Shown in pieces: positions 44,346 through 57,758 of a DNA stretch of 64,000 bases. Source of the DNA: Pampus argenteus (lineage: Eukaryota; Chordata; Actinopteri; Scombriformes; Stromateidae); assembly GCA_036937835.1 (NCBI GenBank), contig CM072876.1, positions 8,621,501 to 8,685,500 on the forward strand. The letters run 5' to 3'. Both the position numbers and the translations under genes were made by a program. Position 1 is the first letter of the stretch. The number at the start of each line of letters is the position of its first letter. The notes under the pieces are model-generated. The model saw only the letters and a list, made by a program, of their open reading frames with translations, did not search any database and was not told the origin of the DNA.

Positions 44346-47300
44346 TTTATTTTTGTATGTGCATTAAAGAAATGCAATATAACATGTTAATTACTTAGAT
44401 TTACTACGGTAGGTGCAGGTAAGATGACCTTTTTACATTTTACGGATCCAGACTAGCTAACCTGAAAATTTAACATTTGGATTAAGTAGATACAATTAAA
44501 TTTGAGTTTATACTTTATATAATTTAGGTTGCACAGCCACCATATTATGAGGCCATGACTGCAAAGTAACAAAAATTCCTGAGGTGGATTTCCCCCGACC
44601 AGGTTGACAACACGCATCAGGAATGTCGTGATGCACTGGGTTGGGCTCTATGCATCCATGACACCCATTGATGGCCAACGGCCATCTGGACTGTGGCCTT
44701 TCCTGTGAACCCCCCGTGATATGTGCACACGGATGATGTTTATGAACTGCAGGTGGCTCCTGAGGGGTCACGGGGTCCCAGGAGGGAGACCACAGAAGAA
44801 CTGTTTAGGCGATGACATCACTTAATCCTGATGTGTTGACGCCTCAATTACCACAGGAGCGAAGTGTGTGCGTGTAGGCGTGTGCGTGGGAGGGGGATCC
44901 TGATGTCATTGTTTGCCTCTGCTGCCCCAAAATCCTGTCCGCCCACCTGAAAGAAGGGCGAAAGTTTTTGCAGCTATTTCTGTCCACCCGCATGCCTCTC
45001 CCTTGACTTTCTGCTGAGAAAACATTCACCTCCTCAGCTAATTCAGGGTGAAGACTTCAAAGCCATCACTCTAAAAAACACTCCTATTCTGACAACCTGT
45101 AGGGCTTTTCAGGAAAAAGGAGTCAGCTTGCGGATTTGCGGTGGCCTTTTATGTCCAGTCTGGACAGTTCTTCTGGGAATAAAGCTGCCCTGTAAGACAG
45201 TAAAAAATACTAAATCTATACTAAAGAAAACATCACAGGGACACAAAAATGAGACTTGATTATAAACTGTTTTTTGAGTTTACTAATGAACATTACAGAA
45301 ATTCTAGCAAATGACATAATGACCTGATGATGGTGACATTAAAAGGCCAAATGAGATGGCCAAAAAACACAATTTGGTCATTGTCAACTTCTGCTTGTCC
45401 CGCTTGTGCTGTTTATAGCATGAATTTGCAGCATCAACCTCAGGAAGTGCAAGTGTAGAAGCATGTTTTCCTCACTTCCTCAAAGCGTATATGCTATAGA
45501 AATGCAAGTGTTGGCTTGGTGCTGTCATACTATGGACAGAAAAACAAAAAGGCAGTTTACACTTTTTTCTAACATTTGGTCTTTAAAGTGAGTGAGAATA
45601 TCACACAGCTCTTTGAAAAGTTATTCAGGTTGTTTTTGTGCTCGTTGGTGAGATCTCATAGTAGGCCCCGAGGGACAGTCACACAAACAGGGTCAAAGGT
45701 CATCTAATGCATATGACCTAGGGGCTCCTAATCCTCCTTCAGCAATTAAGCCATGCATGTGTCTTAAATTTTGTACTTGTATCAGAGGAGGCTAAATAGA
45801 CGGCTCAATCTTGTATTGCAGCAGTTAAATTTCATTTTTTCATACCGAGCTGCTTATTGCATGAGTAAACCACATTTGTTTAATTCTCTATTAAACATTT
45901 TACAGGGTCCAGTAACAGCAGCAGGCATTATCTGGGTCCATGAGTTGTATCTCCCTTCATGGTGGCAGCAAGCAAGACTCCACTTTGTGTAAAAGACACT
46001 GTAATTAAGTGATGGTGTCATCCGTAACATAACCCTTTTCATGGGTTGTTTACACGTCTTCTTTTGATCTCGCAGTAGCAGTTGTGCTACCAGATGTGGC
46101 GGGTGAGTTTGTAGGGAGGGGTGGAGCACATGCTTATTCAGAAGGATTGAGCAGACTAACAATGAAGACAATCATCCATTGCTACTAAAGCACCGTGTAT
46201 ACTACTGAAAACCGAGCCAATTTCAGTGCTCGCCGTAACGTGTGACATCAACTGGCGTGATATGTGCAAGGCAAGATAGCTCTTCAGCGTTATTTTTTGT
46301 GACATGCATAAAATGCATTCATGACATGCAATCTAATGACGCTACGCTCTGTCAGCTACAGCTTTGACATATGCACATATGCCATTCTCCAGACACTTTT
46401 ATATACAGAAACAAACAATCTGTCTTTATCATGGCTAGAAAGATTACTCTGCAGTTCACATACACAAGAATTAAAAAAAAAAAATCATACTTTCTTTATA
46501 TTTACTTTTGCACAATTTCTTAAAAAGCAAACATGCATCGGGTTATTTTCACGATGACTTTATATCCAAAAGAAGAAAGTCCCCCAAACCCCCTATTTTT
46601 TGTGATAACTACACAGGAAATGAGGTCATCTCCTCTGTTGGGTCACTGTACCGGCTACTAAAACACATGACATCATCGTGGGTTTGGTTACGCTTGGCTC
46701 CCCTTTAGTGTGTGTGTGTGTGTGTGTGTGTGTTTTAAGATAATCAGGTTTTTGTGATGTCACTAATATCACGGACAACAACCGTTTTTTACTTTTAAGG
46801 TATTCTAAATCATCATATGATGATTCCAAATTTAGAAAAAATCCTTCACTGAAGCTGTTGTGACTACTATACAACGATGCCATTTATTAACAACCATATT
46901 TCAGTTTTCAATAGTAAAATGTCTGCAAAGAATCTTGTGTTGGATGTATTTTTGTGCGCCTTAAAAACTGATTTTTGTCTTTTGTCTGTAAAAAAAAAAA
47001 TTCTCCATCACAGTTTTCCCTTCAGAGACAACTCTACCTATCTCCTGTTCCTTGTAGTACACGAGACACAGTGAAATGTATTTCGAAAAGCTGCTCACTC
47101 TGTCCTTATTGCACCAGATCTGTACTTCCATTCCCTCATTGCTGAAAAGCGGAGGCAGTCATGCTGACAGTTGCCTCTCTTCAAAGCCTCTTTAATGGCG
47201 CGTCAATTCCTGCTTCCCCTGGGATGGTGACTGGGGGAAGATGAGGAGACTGACTGTGACTGCTGGCTATAGAGGACCAGCCAGCTGTAGCTCACATCCA

Positions 47301-50300
47301 CTTTGCCAAAACACTGCTCATTCTCTCTCAAGTAGGCAGGGACATATTCGCCTTAGTGAACTCCTGAATTTAAGGCATGGCTGTCATGATGATGATGTCT
47401 AGCTGTGCTAACGTTCCTGGATCATGATCGTTTGATCAGAAAAAAAAAAAAACCCCAAGACAATGTCTCCAGCCATTACTGCTACTCAGGTGTCTACCTG
47501 GTATATTCTAATATTAACCGTCCTGAGGAGGAATCTCTTACAATTAAAAATCTATGCCGCAGAAACATCTTCATAAATATTTAATGCCTTTTCTTGAAAA
47601 TCCTAATCCTGCTCATTAAGTCATCATATTTATATCATATCTTCCTCTCCTGACTTGCCTACACTGATGTGTAGTTCAATGTGTATCCCTCTACTGATAT
47701 GACACGGCCTGCGGTGAAGTAACATATTCTTAATATATTAGGGATTTTTTTTTTTCAAACCTCTGTCAAAGCAATATTTGGAGTGAGATATAGCCTTTCC
47801 TCCCACATCAGTGAATTCAGAACAACCCATTAATTTGACTGACTGCGAAGCTGCAGGAATGTGCTGGTCATCAGAAGCAGGTGGTCCCGGCCACATGTGT
47901 GTTTGTCAAACTCTCCACCTGGAACTAGAGCCACATCTGTCGAAATTGTACAAAGGGGGTTTTTATGGTACCAATACACCATCCTGGTTGACAGACTGCT
48001 CGCTAACATCTGCCGCCCATGTGCTGCATGCGGCGGTGACAGTGAGCTGTGCATGGCTCAGACGCCCAAAAAAGCAAAGCCCTTTGGGAAAAGAGGAAGT
48101 AAGCCAGAGTAGAGACAATAATATGAATTTGCTGCTCAGTCATGTAACCTCCCCCTCCTTCCTTAAATTGACCAGAAAATAGAATTTCGCAAGCGTATAA
48201 TTCCTCTGTGGTAACGTGATCACTGAAATTGACAAATTTCTGCAAAGCCTCTGCTCAGGGGCACAAAAATTGCATTCAGCATATTTATATGCTATATTAT
48301 ACGGCAAAATTTGACATGAAGCATGGCGGGTGTTGCTTTTCATCACGACTTTAGAGGGCTCTGACTGAGCTACTGAATAGTGGCTGTCTAATTACGACAA
48401 CCTTAAAATTACTGAAAACATGCCCTGGACCGACACAGCTTGGTTACTGTATATCTGTCGCCATTTCCTTCCTAGATATTTTCCAGCTCTTTATTTTCCA
48501 AGTACGACTGAAGAAGTCAGGGCTCATGCTGTGAGCCTGCGTGGCTCGCTCGAGTGCCGTTGCTTTAATGTGAGGAGTGCTTGCGACTGACAATGTGGGC
48601 AAAGTCTGTCCTCAGATCTTCTGAGGCCCTGATAGATCAGAGGGCGTCTGTCTGTCACACCTCCAGGCAATCTCCAGCAGCACAGAGGAGATCCTTCAGA
48701 GCCGCTGACCCCCCTGAGATGCACCAGGGCTGCCCATGCAGCGCAAATGTAAGTTTTCAAAAAAAAAAAAAAAAAAGGAGCGGCTTTTCAATTGATTTTG
48801 GTTGCTGTATCTCTAAACCATATGTCAAAGAGGGGATGTTGTGAAATTCTAGTGGGTCTTTTATGTTTGCTAATCCAAGACTCTGTAATCGATTACGCTG
48901 ATGAATTACTTTAGAAAAAGTTGCTATGTAGGTCAAAGTTGAAAAAACAAGAGGCAGTTAAAGTGAGTAAATGTCTAACATTTGGATAATTTAAATCTCT
49001 CTTTCTATGAGAAGTACATTAACTATTTAATTATACCATAGTAACAACTAAGAGCATGAGCAGTATTTGGAAGACCTTTAGCCCAACATTATAGACCTTT
49101 ATTTAATGTGAATGAATATTGCATATGTTAATCCCTTCTTTAGCAGCATTTCCTGCTATTTACATAATAATGCTGCATCCTGTGTGTGGATTTCGCTGTC
49201 TATTCAGAGACCAGTCCAACATCTTTCATTTTTTATGCTCTCTCTGCCAGTTCTCTCCGGTGATGGTGATATGCTTGAAAATGCTGAATGCACACTGGTT
49301 CCATGGCGACAATACCTTTATGTTTTATTTCCTGGAATGATTGTGCCTGGCTGTGAATCCTGGCTTGCTGCTCTGCTGTATCCAATTAGCTTCACACAGA
49401 CAGCAGAGGTGATCCTCTACAGGCCAAACAAAAAAGTTAAATAGGTTGTTTCACGGATGAGCACAGTGTACCACTTATCCCCTCTAGTATATATGATATG
49501 TAAATCCCCATAGCTTGGTGGAATGAGGTAATGCAAAACATAAAATCTCCAGAATCGTGACACATAGACGCTTCTGAGAAGTACTGAGACCGGTGAAAGA
49601 TGGAGCCATGTATTGAAAGGGGGGATTTACAACCCCGGGAAAAGCAACTCTAAATTAGGTGAGTCATCTGTTGCTCCAGGACATTTGGAAAAGCCCCCAA
49701 GGGTTTTTTGTCTTAGAAGTCATCCCCTCTGACATTAATGAGGCCCTTGAAAAGAGGGAAAATATGATCGCTGACCTTTAACAAGTTAGATAAAGGTCTG
49801 TGTAGGACCTAAATAAAATAAATTAGTGCTCACCCTGTTCGAGCAATGTCTGCAGAATTTCTTGGGTTGGTGACTGTTCACATTTGAATGTCATAGCTTG
49901 TGATGTCTGATATGTTTTTATGATATAGGGCTCACTAGTACACATCATGCAGACTCTGCTTATCCCCCACCAGCTCAGATTAATTTTGACAGCGGGTATA
50001 TGGTACAAACTCACATCTAAGACTTCACAAAAGTACATTTCCCTATGAGAAATCCTCTTATGATGACTGCTTAATGCATTGTGATCTTTGTCTCACTTCC
50101 TCGGGCTACCGAGGACCCAGGGGATTCCTAAAAGTAATTCATTTGGGAAACAAAGTCAGCTTCTATCATACAGCAGAACATGCAATCTAAGTCAAAATGC
50201 TTCAAAAGAAGGTTCAAGGCTTTCAAAAAATGATTTAAAAGTCAAAATTTTTAACATGGACTGTTGACACTACATTGACTTAGTTAAACCTGGAATACCT

Positions 50301-50584
50301 GATTTTTTTTTGTCCATTTGGGCAACAACTGACATATTATCAAGTTGTCAAACCTGTTAGCAACAGTCACCTATTTAAACATCCAGCAGATACGGGGCAA
50401 CATTAACATTTATTGGGAGTCATGTTTCTTTTAGCTCTGTTTTTGGTCTTCACCACCTCGAGAGAGGATTATTTGGCTCTTGCGCTGCTAACTGCTCCAC
50501 TATGTTCACTAGCTAGTTGCTAACTTTGTCTGTCTGTCGTTTGGCGCTGGGAAAGTAATGTACGGTTAGCTTTATTGAAGCATT

Positions 50585-50790
50585 TTCGTTGAAAAAGACA
50601 ATAATGAGAGTGAATCAACAGTAAATTTGCAGACCATAAAACCAAAACAATGAACTGAAAGAAGCTAAAAAGCCCCAAAGAGCTGAGCGAAACTGCAGAT
50701 TTGGGTGATATTATTCTGCGGTTTTGACTCTACAAGCGACCAATTTCACATTCAAGCGGTCATGAGATTCTTCGTTAATGTAAAGATATT
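50585..50790 (-). repeat. Dispersed teleost repeat D, copy 3
   Basis: AAACCAAAACAATGAACTGA, AAGAAGCTAAAAAGCCCC, TCTACAAGCGACCAATTTCA and AAGCGGTCATGAGATTCTTC parallel the right halves of the copies at 35.7 and 39.4 kb. Confidence 0.5.
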
Positions 50791-51959
50791 CATTAAAGTC
50801 ACTTCACAAATCTCTAGATACACTTTGTTGTCTCACTTCACAGTTTTACACAGTTTATTGTGTACTTAAACTTTCTGAGAGGTCCAATATTTAATCCATT
50901 CAAACTTCACAGCCTCCGAAACGTCATCCTTCATGATAATGGGATTTCATCCAGCGAGTGATACTTTCGTCATGTCATTACATGAACAATATACTTCCTG
51001 GCAGATTTAATAACAGTACAATCAGTCCGTTGTAGCATTGGTAAAAAGGCTTGCAAATACTTATTACCTCCAATTCAGTATCTAAAATGAAACAGTGCAG
51101 AATAAATAATTCATCTTTTTTTTTTTTAGCTTGCCACAATGCAATGTTTATTGTGAAAAGTGAAAAACAAATTGTAATATAGATTCAGTTTATCTTCCAA
51201 CCCAAGTAAACTAATTTGTTTTGGAGCTATGAGCAATATCTGTGTTGGATGTTAATGTTGTTTTTACTAATCATAGCTGTATAGCATTCCTGCTGCCTGA
51301 GTGGGTTTTTTGCCTGTAGTTATGTTAAATTAGGCAGTATGCATGGCATGCTAAATTCACAGAATTATTTGAGTCCTTCTCTCCCCCAGCTCATTAACTA
51401 TTCAATGTAAACTCCTGATCCTGCAGGGTATTGACATTAATTCCCCACACTACCGGAGCAAGCCGTTTGGAATATTTAAAAAAGACCTCGCCCCGGCTGT
51501 CTTCAAAAAGCTAAGTTTTTCAAAACAAACTAACCATTTGCTAATTTGTGTCTTGCAACTTGCCCGGAGAAAAGCCCTGTCATATGCTGCATTATTAAAC
51601 AAAAAAGCTAATTATGCTTTTTGCTGGCCCTTGTCCATTACACGCAAGACAATAACAAGCTCATCAGCAGCGACAGCAGGAAGAGCACTTGTGTTGTTTA
51701 ACAAGTTGTTGATCACAGGCTTAAACCCCGCACTGACATAATGAGGTAGACTTGTTACTAGGATTGTGTTCTGCTCCTGCTTGTCTAAACCAATCCCATT
51801 TCAGCAGTGTAGTCTTTGCCTTGACCTTGGCCAGCGGATTTCCTTAAGGGCAGGGTGGCCACTCTGGAAGTTGAACGAACTGGCTGTGGGTAGAGGAAAC
51901 AGTGGAGCTAGTGCTGAGGCAGGCAGAGAAATGTATGAATGACTGCGAAAGAGGAGAGC

Positions 51960-52330
51960 ATCAAGCCAATCAGAATAAAGAGGAAATCTGTGAGCCAATC
52001 ACAGACTGCTTTTCTTCTCTCCCTCTAGCGTCTCCCTGACTTCTTCTTCTGACTGTTACCAGGTCACTGTGCCTGCCCGCGCCTCCGAATAATCTGTTTC
52101 ATTGGGTCAGTGTGCCTCTCACAATGCGCCTGACTGGCTGGTTGGGGCTACGCGGTTGCTAGGGAGCTCAGCCAATCACAACAAGGCGGAAGTTTCCCCT
52201 CGGTTTCTAGGCAGGTTTCACGTGCTGTAGATGTTTTGGCGGGAGAGTGGGAGAGCAGGAGCGGGAGGGGCGGCTGCAGGGTGAAGTGGAGCATGTGATT
52301 GTGTGCGCACATGTGAAAGCGAGTAGGTGT
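51960..52330. promoter_or_regulatory. CCAAT/E2F/GC-box promoter-like block without an assigned gene
   Basis: GCCAATCA boxes occur at about 51965, 51997 and 52172, with an inverted one (ATTGGGTC) near 52103. There follow GGAAGT (52190), CACGTG (about 52218), TTTGGCGGGA (E2F-like, about 52235) and GGGAGGGGCGG (about 52263). The block is richer in CpG than its surroundings. This combination is typical of a vertebrate, often bidirectional, promoter. No coding exon could be attached on either side within several kilobases. Confidence 0.5.
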
Positions 52331-52474
52331 CTGTGCGTGTGCAAGTTGAGTGTGCATGTTTGTTGAGCGCGTGTTCATTTTGCCCTGCCTCTTGCTTTCT
52401 GATGCAACATCGAACTGTGTCTCCTGGGCTACTAGGGGACCTTGTTATGTTTTTTTTTTCTTCCTGTCCTCGCA

Positions 52475-53036
52475 GGAAACGAGAACCAATTGCTGTGCTG
52501 TTGCCATCGGAGTGGGGAGGTTTGTTTTCCCTCCACTTTCATCCCTGGTACCTCCCCATCGACAGTTACCGTAGAAACAAGAGCAACTCCAACTCTATTT
52601 CTATCCATGTCTCCTTCGTTCAACGTTTTATCGTTGCTTTCTTTTTTTAATCCACTGCACAGCACCTACCTACCAAAAACTAGCAGCCAATGAAGTATTT
52701 AGAGATTTGTGTGACAGCTCTGAAGAGCGACTCTATAAAAGCAGACTTGAAGAACTGCTGAAGCACATGCTGAGGTACATGTTATACAGAGCCATCTGAA
52801 CTTTTGAGCTCTGTCAGTGCAAAGTAACAAGATTAACCATGTCAGTGTTTAGCAGCGTAGCCTGGTCTCACTCCCCAACACTAATAAACAAACTCAGACA
52901 TATCTTTTGCCAGAATGTTATCTTCCCTACCCCCACCCCTCTTCAGCAGTTCATCACATCTGACATGAGCTTCACAAAATCTAATTATTGCCACTTGGGT
53001 GCACACTGGATTACAAGAATTAAAGTGGAGAGCAGC
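52475..53036 (+). ncRNA. Candidate non-coding exon downstream of the orphan promoter
   Basis: A near-ideal acceptor (TTTTTCTTCCTGTCCTCGCAG) ends at 52474 and a good donor (CAGCAA|GTGAGT) begins at 53037. Between them no long open frame is conserved-looking. A TATA-like CTATAAAAG sits at 52731, so an alternative is a second start site there. The call rests only on splice-site appearance. Confidence 0.25.
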
Positions 53037-56000
53037 AAGTGAGTAGACAGACAACCACTGTGCGTTTACTTTATGGTCTCTTGAAACACAACAAGGAAGT
53101 GTTGAGCAACTTCAAACTGGCATGTTCACTTAGCCGTCAAAGCCACAAATACTACTGCTAATTAAAAAAGTATTATTAACATCTTTCACAAAACATAAAC
53201 AAGAAAATTGATTTAGGATCGTCCCGGTCTGGTCACAAACAAACTCTGGAGTGGTTCGTTTGCAGTGGTAAAGTGATCCAGCCTCGATCTGAACCAACTA
53301 CAATGCGTATATTGCAAGTTTGTGCTAAATAGCTACCGTAAAAAGGGTGTGCTTTGCAAACTGTGTGGATGAACAAAATCAACAGTTGTCAGCAACTAGT
53401 TGGAGAGTTCGACTAGCAACAAAGTACGTTGCCTTCTTGATATTATAATGTCCTCCTTCAAGACCTTCTTCCTGTGTTTACATTTACACTCCTGCCACAA
53501 GCGCATCTAAACAATAATCGGAGTGGCTTTTAGTGAGGCATTTTTCTTTCTGTGCAAAAGGAAACCAAATGATGGGGAAAACGTCAAACGTTTACCAATT
53601 TATCCATGCCAGGGACACATGTATCTCGTAAGGGAGGAATGTAAATGTAAATTTGTAATGTAAATTATTAGACACGTGTTATTTGTATGATATTTTATGT
53701 CAGAATAAAATGAAATAATGAGTGAAAACACACCGGATTTATAAATATTTAATAAATCGGGTTGACCTGACAATATTAAATAACAATATTAAATAACAGC
53801 AACGTAATATAAATAGACTATGGTTAGACATTAGTGCAAGGACGCCTGCAACAGTTGATTTGGATGTTGCACAGGTATCAACATGCTGACGGTCTGCTTG
53901 ACAAATGGTTTGTTTACAGCTCTGAGCTGCTGCTGCTGCTGCTGCTGCTCGGTAGTCATTAAGTGTTTATTTACTTCAATATTATGCCATCGCAGCTGGA
54001 TTTCCAAAGCATATTCATTCATAGTTCTGTATTGGGTTACATTTATTTCATAGCATTAAAGTGATGTAACAATATGCAGAAAGAAGTGTTTCCCTCGGGT
54101 GGTTCTGGGCTTCAAATGTGTTACCTTTGGATGAACTCTGGGAGAGCTGCATTCATTGGCTGAGCCGCTGCTGTACCTGTGGTTAAAATCAAGAGGTGTT
54201 GACAGGAGAAGGAGGGGCGCAGGCGGACAGAGGTTTCCAGTAACCTGTGAAAACTTGGCATCTCTGTCGTGAAATCAATTTATGTAAAAAAAACAAAAAA
54301 AAAAACTTTTAAAACGTGGATTTATGTAGTTAATTAAATGGGAAGGTGATGGAAACCATAAAATGTTGATGTGGTGGAGGCACAAACAGCGATATAGTTC
54401 TTGGGCGTGGAACGGATTGAAGATTGAAGACAAAGATGGACGTCAGGCACCATTAGGGAAAAAGCCACTAAGCAAATTGCATCATTATGCAGTGAACTTT
54501 GAAAAATTTCAACATCCAAAGCCTTATCACCTCCGCTGGCAGCATGTAGTCAGAAATAACTCACCGTGGAGAATTTTTGACTGGCTCACTGGGGAAAAAT
54601 TGCTCAGATAAAGATGGGCTGGGACACATTGTCTGCTACTGGAAGTTTCAGTTTAGATGACAAGTTCTGAGTTCAGCGCCAACACAAAGGCTGTTTTCCC
54701 TCTTCAAAGGGCTCGAAGTTGTGCACTTGAAAGCAAAAGACAGCAAATGACTTAAAGCAGAGATTGCACAACACATGACGTTTGTTTTTCTGAATCTTTG
54801 AGCATTGACAGCACATCATGTTATGTTCCCTGCGAAAAAAAAAAAAAAAAAAAAAAATCAGATTTGCAACACAAATGTGGTTAACATCTCTGTATTCAAA
54901 AGACAACAAGACTTCTCCAAACCACAGTTTAACTGATGAAAAGCTACTGTATACCCCAGAGTCCACTGGCAATGAGATAAACTGGCTGTTATCGAAATGC
55001 ATTATTCTTGGAGCTATTGTTTGGGAACACTAATTAGTTATTGATAAAGGGAACTCTGGGGAGAAAAAAAAGCGATGAAATGTTTATCAGTGACTCGATT
55101 TCTTTCTCTTTTTTTTTTCGTTTTTCAAAAGCGGCACACAGTCTAATTATTTTTTTGAAGCGTTTCACCTATAAAAATTATTTTAAAATGCCTGATTACC
55201 ACATCAAACTGTAAAATGTGCTTTAATGACAAGGTATTTATTATTAACTACTCTCACAACACAGATGTGTCCGTCAAATATCTAAACAGCAGTTGACAAC
55301 ATTGACCTCAATTCGTTATGTTGCAGCTATAAAATACAAATACTATCTCAGCTTTAATATGCACTGGGTCAGTATAGAGCAATTTAAGATTTTGCTCTAC
55401 ATTGTTAATACAAATTGAATGCTAACACTTGTTAGGTTGTGGACATTTAATTGCTGTGGCCAGTAGAGCAGCAGGCTCCTAGAGCAAAATAATTCAAATG
55501 CAGTTGATTTATGTCCATTCCTATGCATGCGTTCCACTTGAATGTTCATTGAGTGACAGCTGATGGGCTTTTTGAGATTTACAGCACAACTACCCCCCAA
55601 ATAAACGCACAAGAGGGAGAAAGAGAGAGAGTGAGTGAGATAAAAACAACCACCATCTCCTCTTCCAAATTTTGGGTGGGGTCCCTTTTCGCTGCATGAT
55701 TGGAGTGGAGGGGGTTGGGAGCCGTCAAGCAGCAGCAGCTTAAACAAGCTAGGCTAAGCAGGGGTTGTTTGCTGGCTCTCTCAAAAGCTGCCAATAAACT
55801 GTGCACATGCAGGAATTTTGTGAAAAGTTGAGAAAATCACACTTCACACACGTTAGCAGCTTTACAACAAAAGAGCGAGACTGTGTAAAAACATAACATC
55901 CTGCAAGGGCTGACCAGTGCTCCATGCAAAAGCAACAGCATCTGCTTTCATCCAGAAATAGTCTCCTGGGAAAAAATCTGACTCACACGATGGATCAAAT

Positions 56001-57540
56001 AGTCTCACTCTTCTTGCCTGGCTGTTTTGCACTCAGTAACCCCTTTTTACAGATCAGGCTTGATTTCACTGTAGTTTTTTTTCTCTTGCCCTATTGAGTG
56101 ATGCCATGCGTAGGCGTGCCCCAGCCGTGCAATGGGGGTCACCAGCCACGGCTGATGTTTATTCCACTGTCACTGTGCATCCATCAGAGGGGGACACCAT
56201 GTTCAACAATGACTGCCCCCAGGCGCTGAACTGAAAATGGCTTTATGTTTATACATTGTTGTCAAGGCAGGAAGCATTTAAGGACACAGGGATCCTGCTA
56301 TGTTATGTTATGTTATGTTATGTCAGAAGAATTTGTGTTAAAATAATTTTATTTAAGTACAATTAGAAATCAAAAGTACTCAATATGTAGAAATTCCCCA
56401 TCTAGTTACAGTATTATTACTGATAAAATAGTAATGTATGTCTTTGATCCAATGCATATGACTGATATGATATCATGCAACATTTATAAGCTTATTATGG
56501 ATTGCAAAATCTTCATCTGCAAGGTAACTACTAAGTGTAGTTTTCAGATAAATGCAGTGAAGTTAAAAAGTAAAATATTTGCCCGTGCAATGTTGTGGAG
56601 TAGAGGTATAGTAGCATAACATAGTAGCACTTAAGTAAAGTAAGTACCTCAAATTGCACACAAGTACTGCTCTTGAATAACTGCACTGAGTTATATTTCA
56701 ACACCGGTTATGTTATGCTTCATGGTTTTGTTATGGCTATTTTGTAATATTTGTATTAGACACATTATTGTCATAGAGAACACAGAAATCCATGCTGTCT
56801 AATGGGTCACTGACATGCATGGCACAATTAAATTTGTGAATCTATTTGTTGCCTTGACAGTATCACAACTCATCATCACATCGACCCCCGCAATTGGGTG
56901 TGTGCAATCACTCAGCTCCCAATCAGCTGAGCTGACCGCTGAAAGCAGTCACATGTCTTATCTGGGTTTGTGTTTTTTCCCCTCCACGTGTCAAGATACA
57001 CGAAGCAGAAGGCGGGACCAAAACAAACCATCTGATTGGTCCATTGTGTGTCACCAGCTTATGCTCACGAGGAAGACTGTTCCCTTAAAGGGCCAGGCGC
57101 AATATTTTTTTTCTACTAATAATAACACAGTATGAGCTCAACATCTTATGCATTTTAAATCGGAAACAGCGTGTATTTAAAAAAAAAATTGATTCAGGCA
57201 TAAACACCAACAAATGGTCGGACATTAAGAAAGACGATGTCAACCCACAGTGGTGCAATGTAATAAGACGTGCTCATGTAAATACAAATATAAGATACTA
57301 TTTTACTTGGGTGTAGCCGTTTAATACCACTTCTACCCCACTTAGTTCAGATGGAAATAATTGTAGTTTTTCTTCACTACATTTATTTGACAGCTATTTA
57401 GCCATTGAGGGTTTACTTTACAAAAATTAATAAAGGTCCACTACTTCAAATTTCCTTAAAATACAAATATAAGATCATGTTTTAGGCAAACACTGCATTT
57501 TATTCTTGCCTTGTATTTGCTTAAGACCGTATAGCTGACT
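53037..57540. other. Intergenic DNA, no gene recognised
   Basis: Contains a (GCT)n tract (about 53928-53950), an A23 run (about 54834-54857), a short TTATG repeat (about 56298-56322) and no supported exon. The - strand frame over the GCT tract gives a short poly-Gln stretch but has no splice-supported continuation. Confidence 0.5.
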
Positions 57541-57559
57541 CTCATTTCACGTTATTAAC

Positions 57560-57620
57560 TAAGGGGCGGGTCCCAGCCGTTGGGGCGGACCGTTTTTTAC
57601 ACAGAAAAAAACAACCTCAC
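57560..57620 (+). promoter_or_regulatory. bmf promoter with two GC boxes
   Basis: AAGGGGCGGGT (57561-57571) and TTGGGGCGGAC (57580-57590) precede an AT-rich stretch and the untranslated first exon by 20-50 bp. CpG density rises from here to about 58.6 kb, as in a CpG-island promoter. Confidence 0.55.
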
Positions 57621-57758
57621 TCAAGTCAGCAAACATCTATGAGCGGCTGCGATGCAAAGAGCGACACAAGCCTCACCGTCAGAGTCTGTTGGAAACGAGG
57701 AGTAACAGCAAGTTTGTCAACATACCACCGATCACAACGGAAAGCACGTTTGCTGGCG
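57610..57758 (+). other. Untranslated first exon of bmf
   Basis: The donor GGCG|GTGAGTTT at 57759 is strong and directly follows the GC-box promoter. Downstream on the same strand the first good acceptor with coding sequence is at 60604 (TTATCTCCTCCAG). Any ATG in this exon closes or runs out of frame. The 5' end is estimated from the promoter position. Confidence 0.5.

Larger units (their letters stand above)
34941..51959. other. Gene-poor stretch with dispersed repeats
   Basis: No exon with a recognised protein was found on either strand in 17 kb. Besides the repeats listed separately it has simple tracts: (GT)n 41177-41201 and 46709-46732, a pyrimidine run near 40914-40975, and A-runs near 46472 and 47440. 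Two high-complexity AT-rich blocks (about 47.5-48.5 kb and 51.28-51.73 kb) look unlike the surrounding repeats and could be conserved non-coding elements. Confidence 0.45.

Noticed and set aside
44508..44771. 87-codon - strand frame rich in His, Pro and Cys
   Set aside because: Composition looks unlike a folded protein and no neighbouring exon supports it.
53831..54022. 63-codon - strand frame with a poly-Gln run
   Set aside because: The Gln run is a GCT/CAG microsatellite; no splice sites or domain around it.
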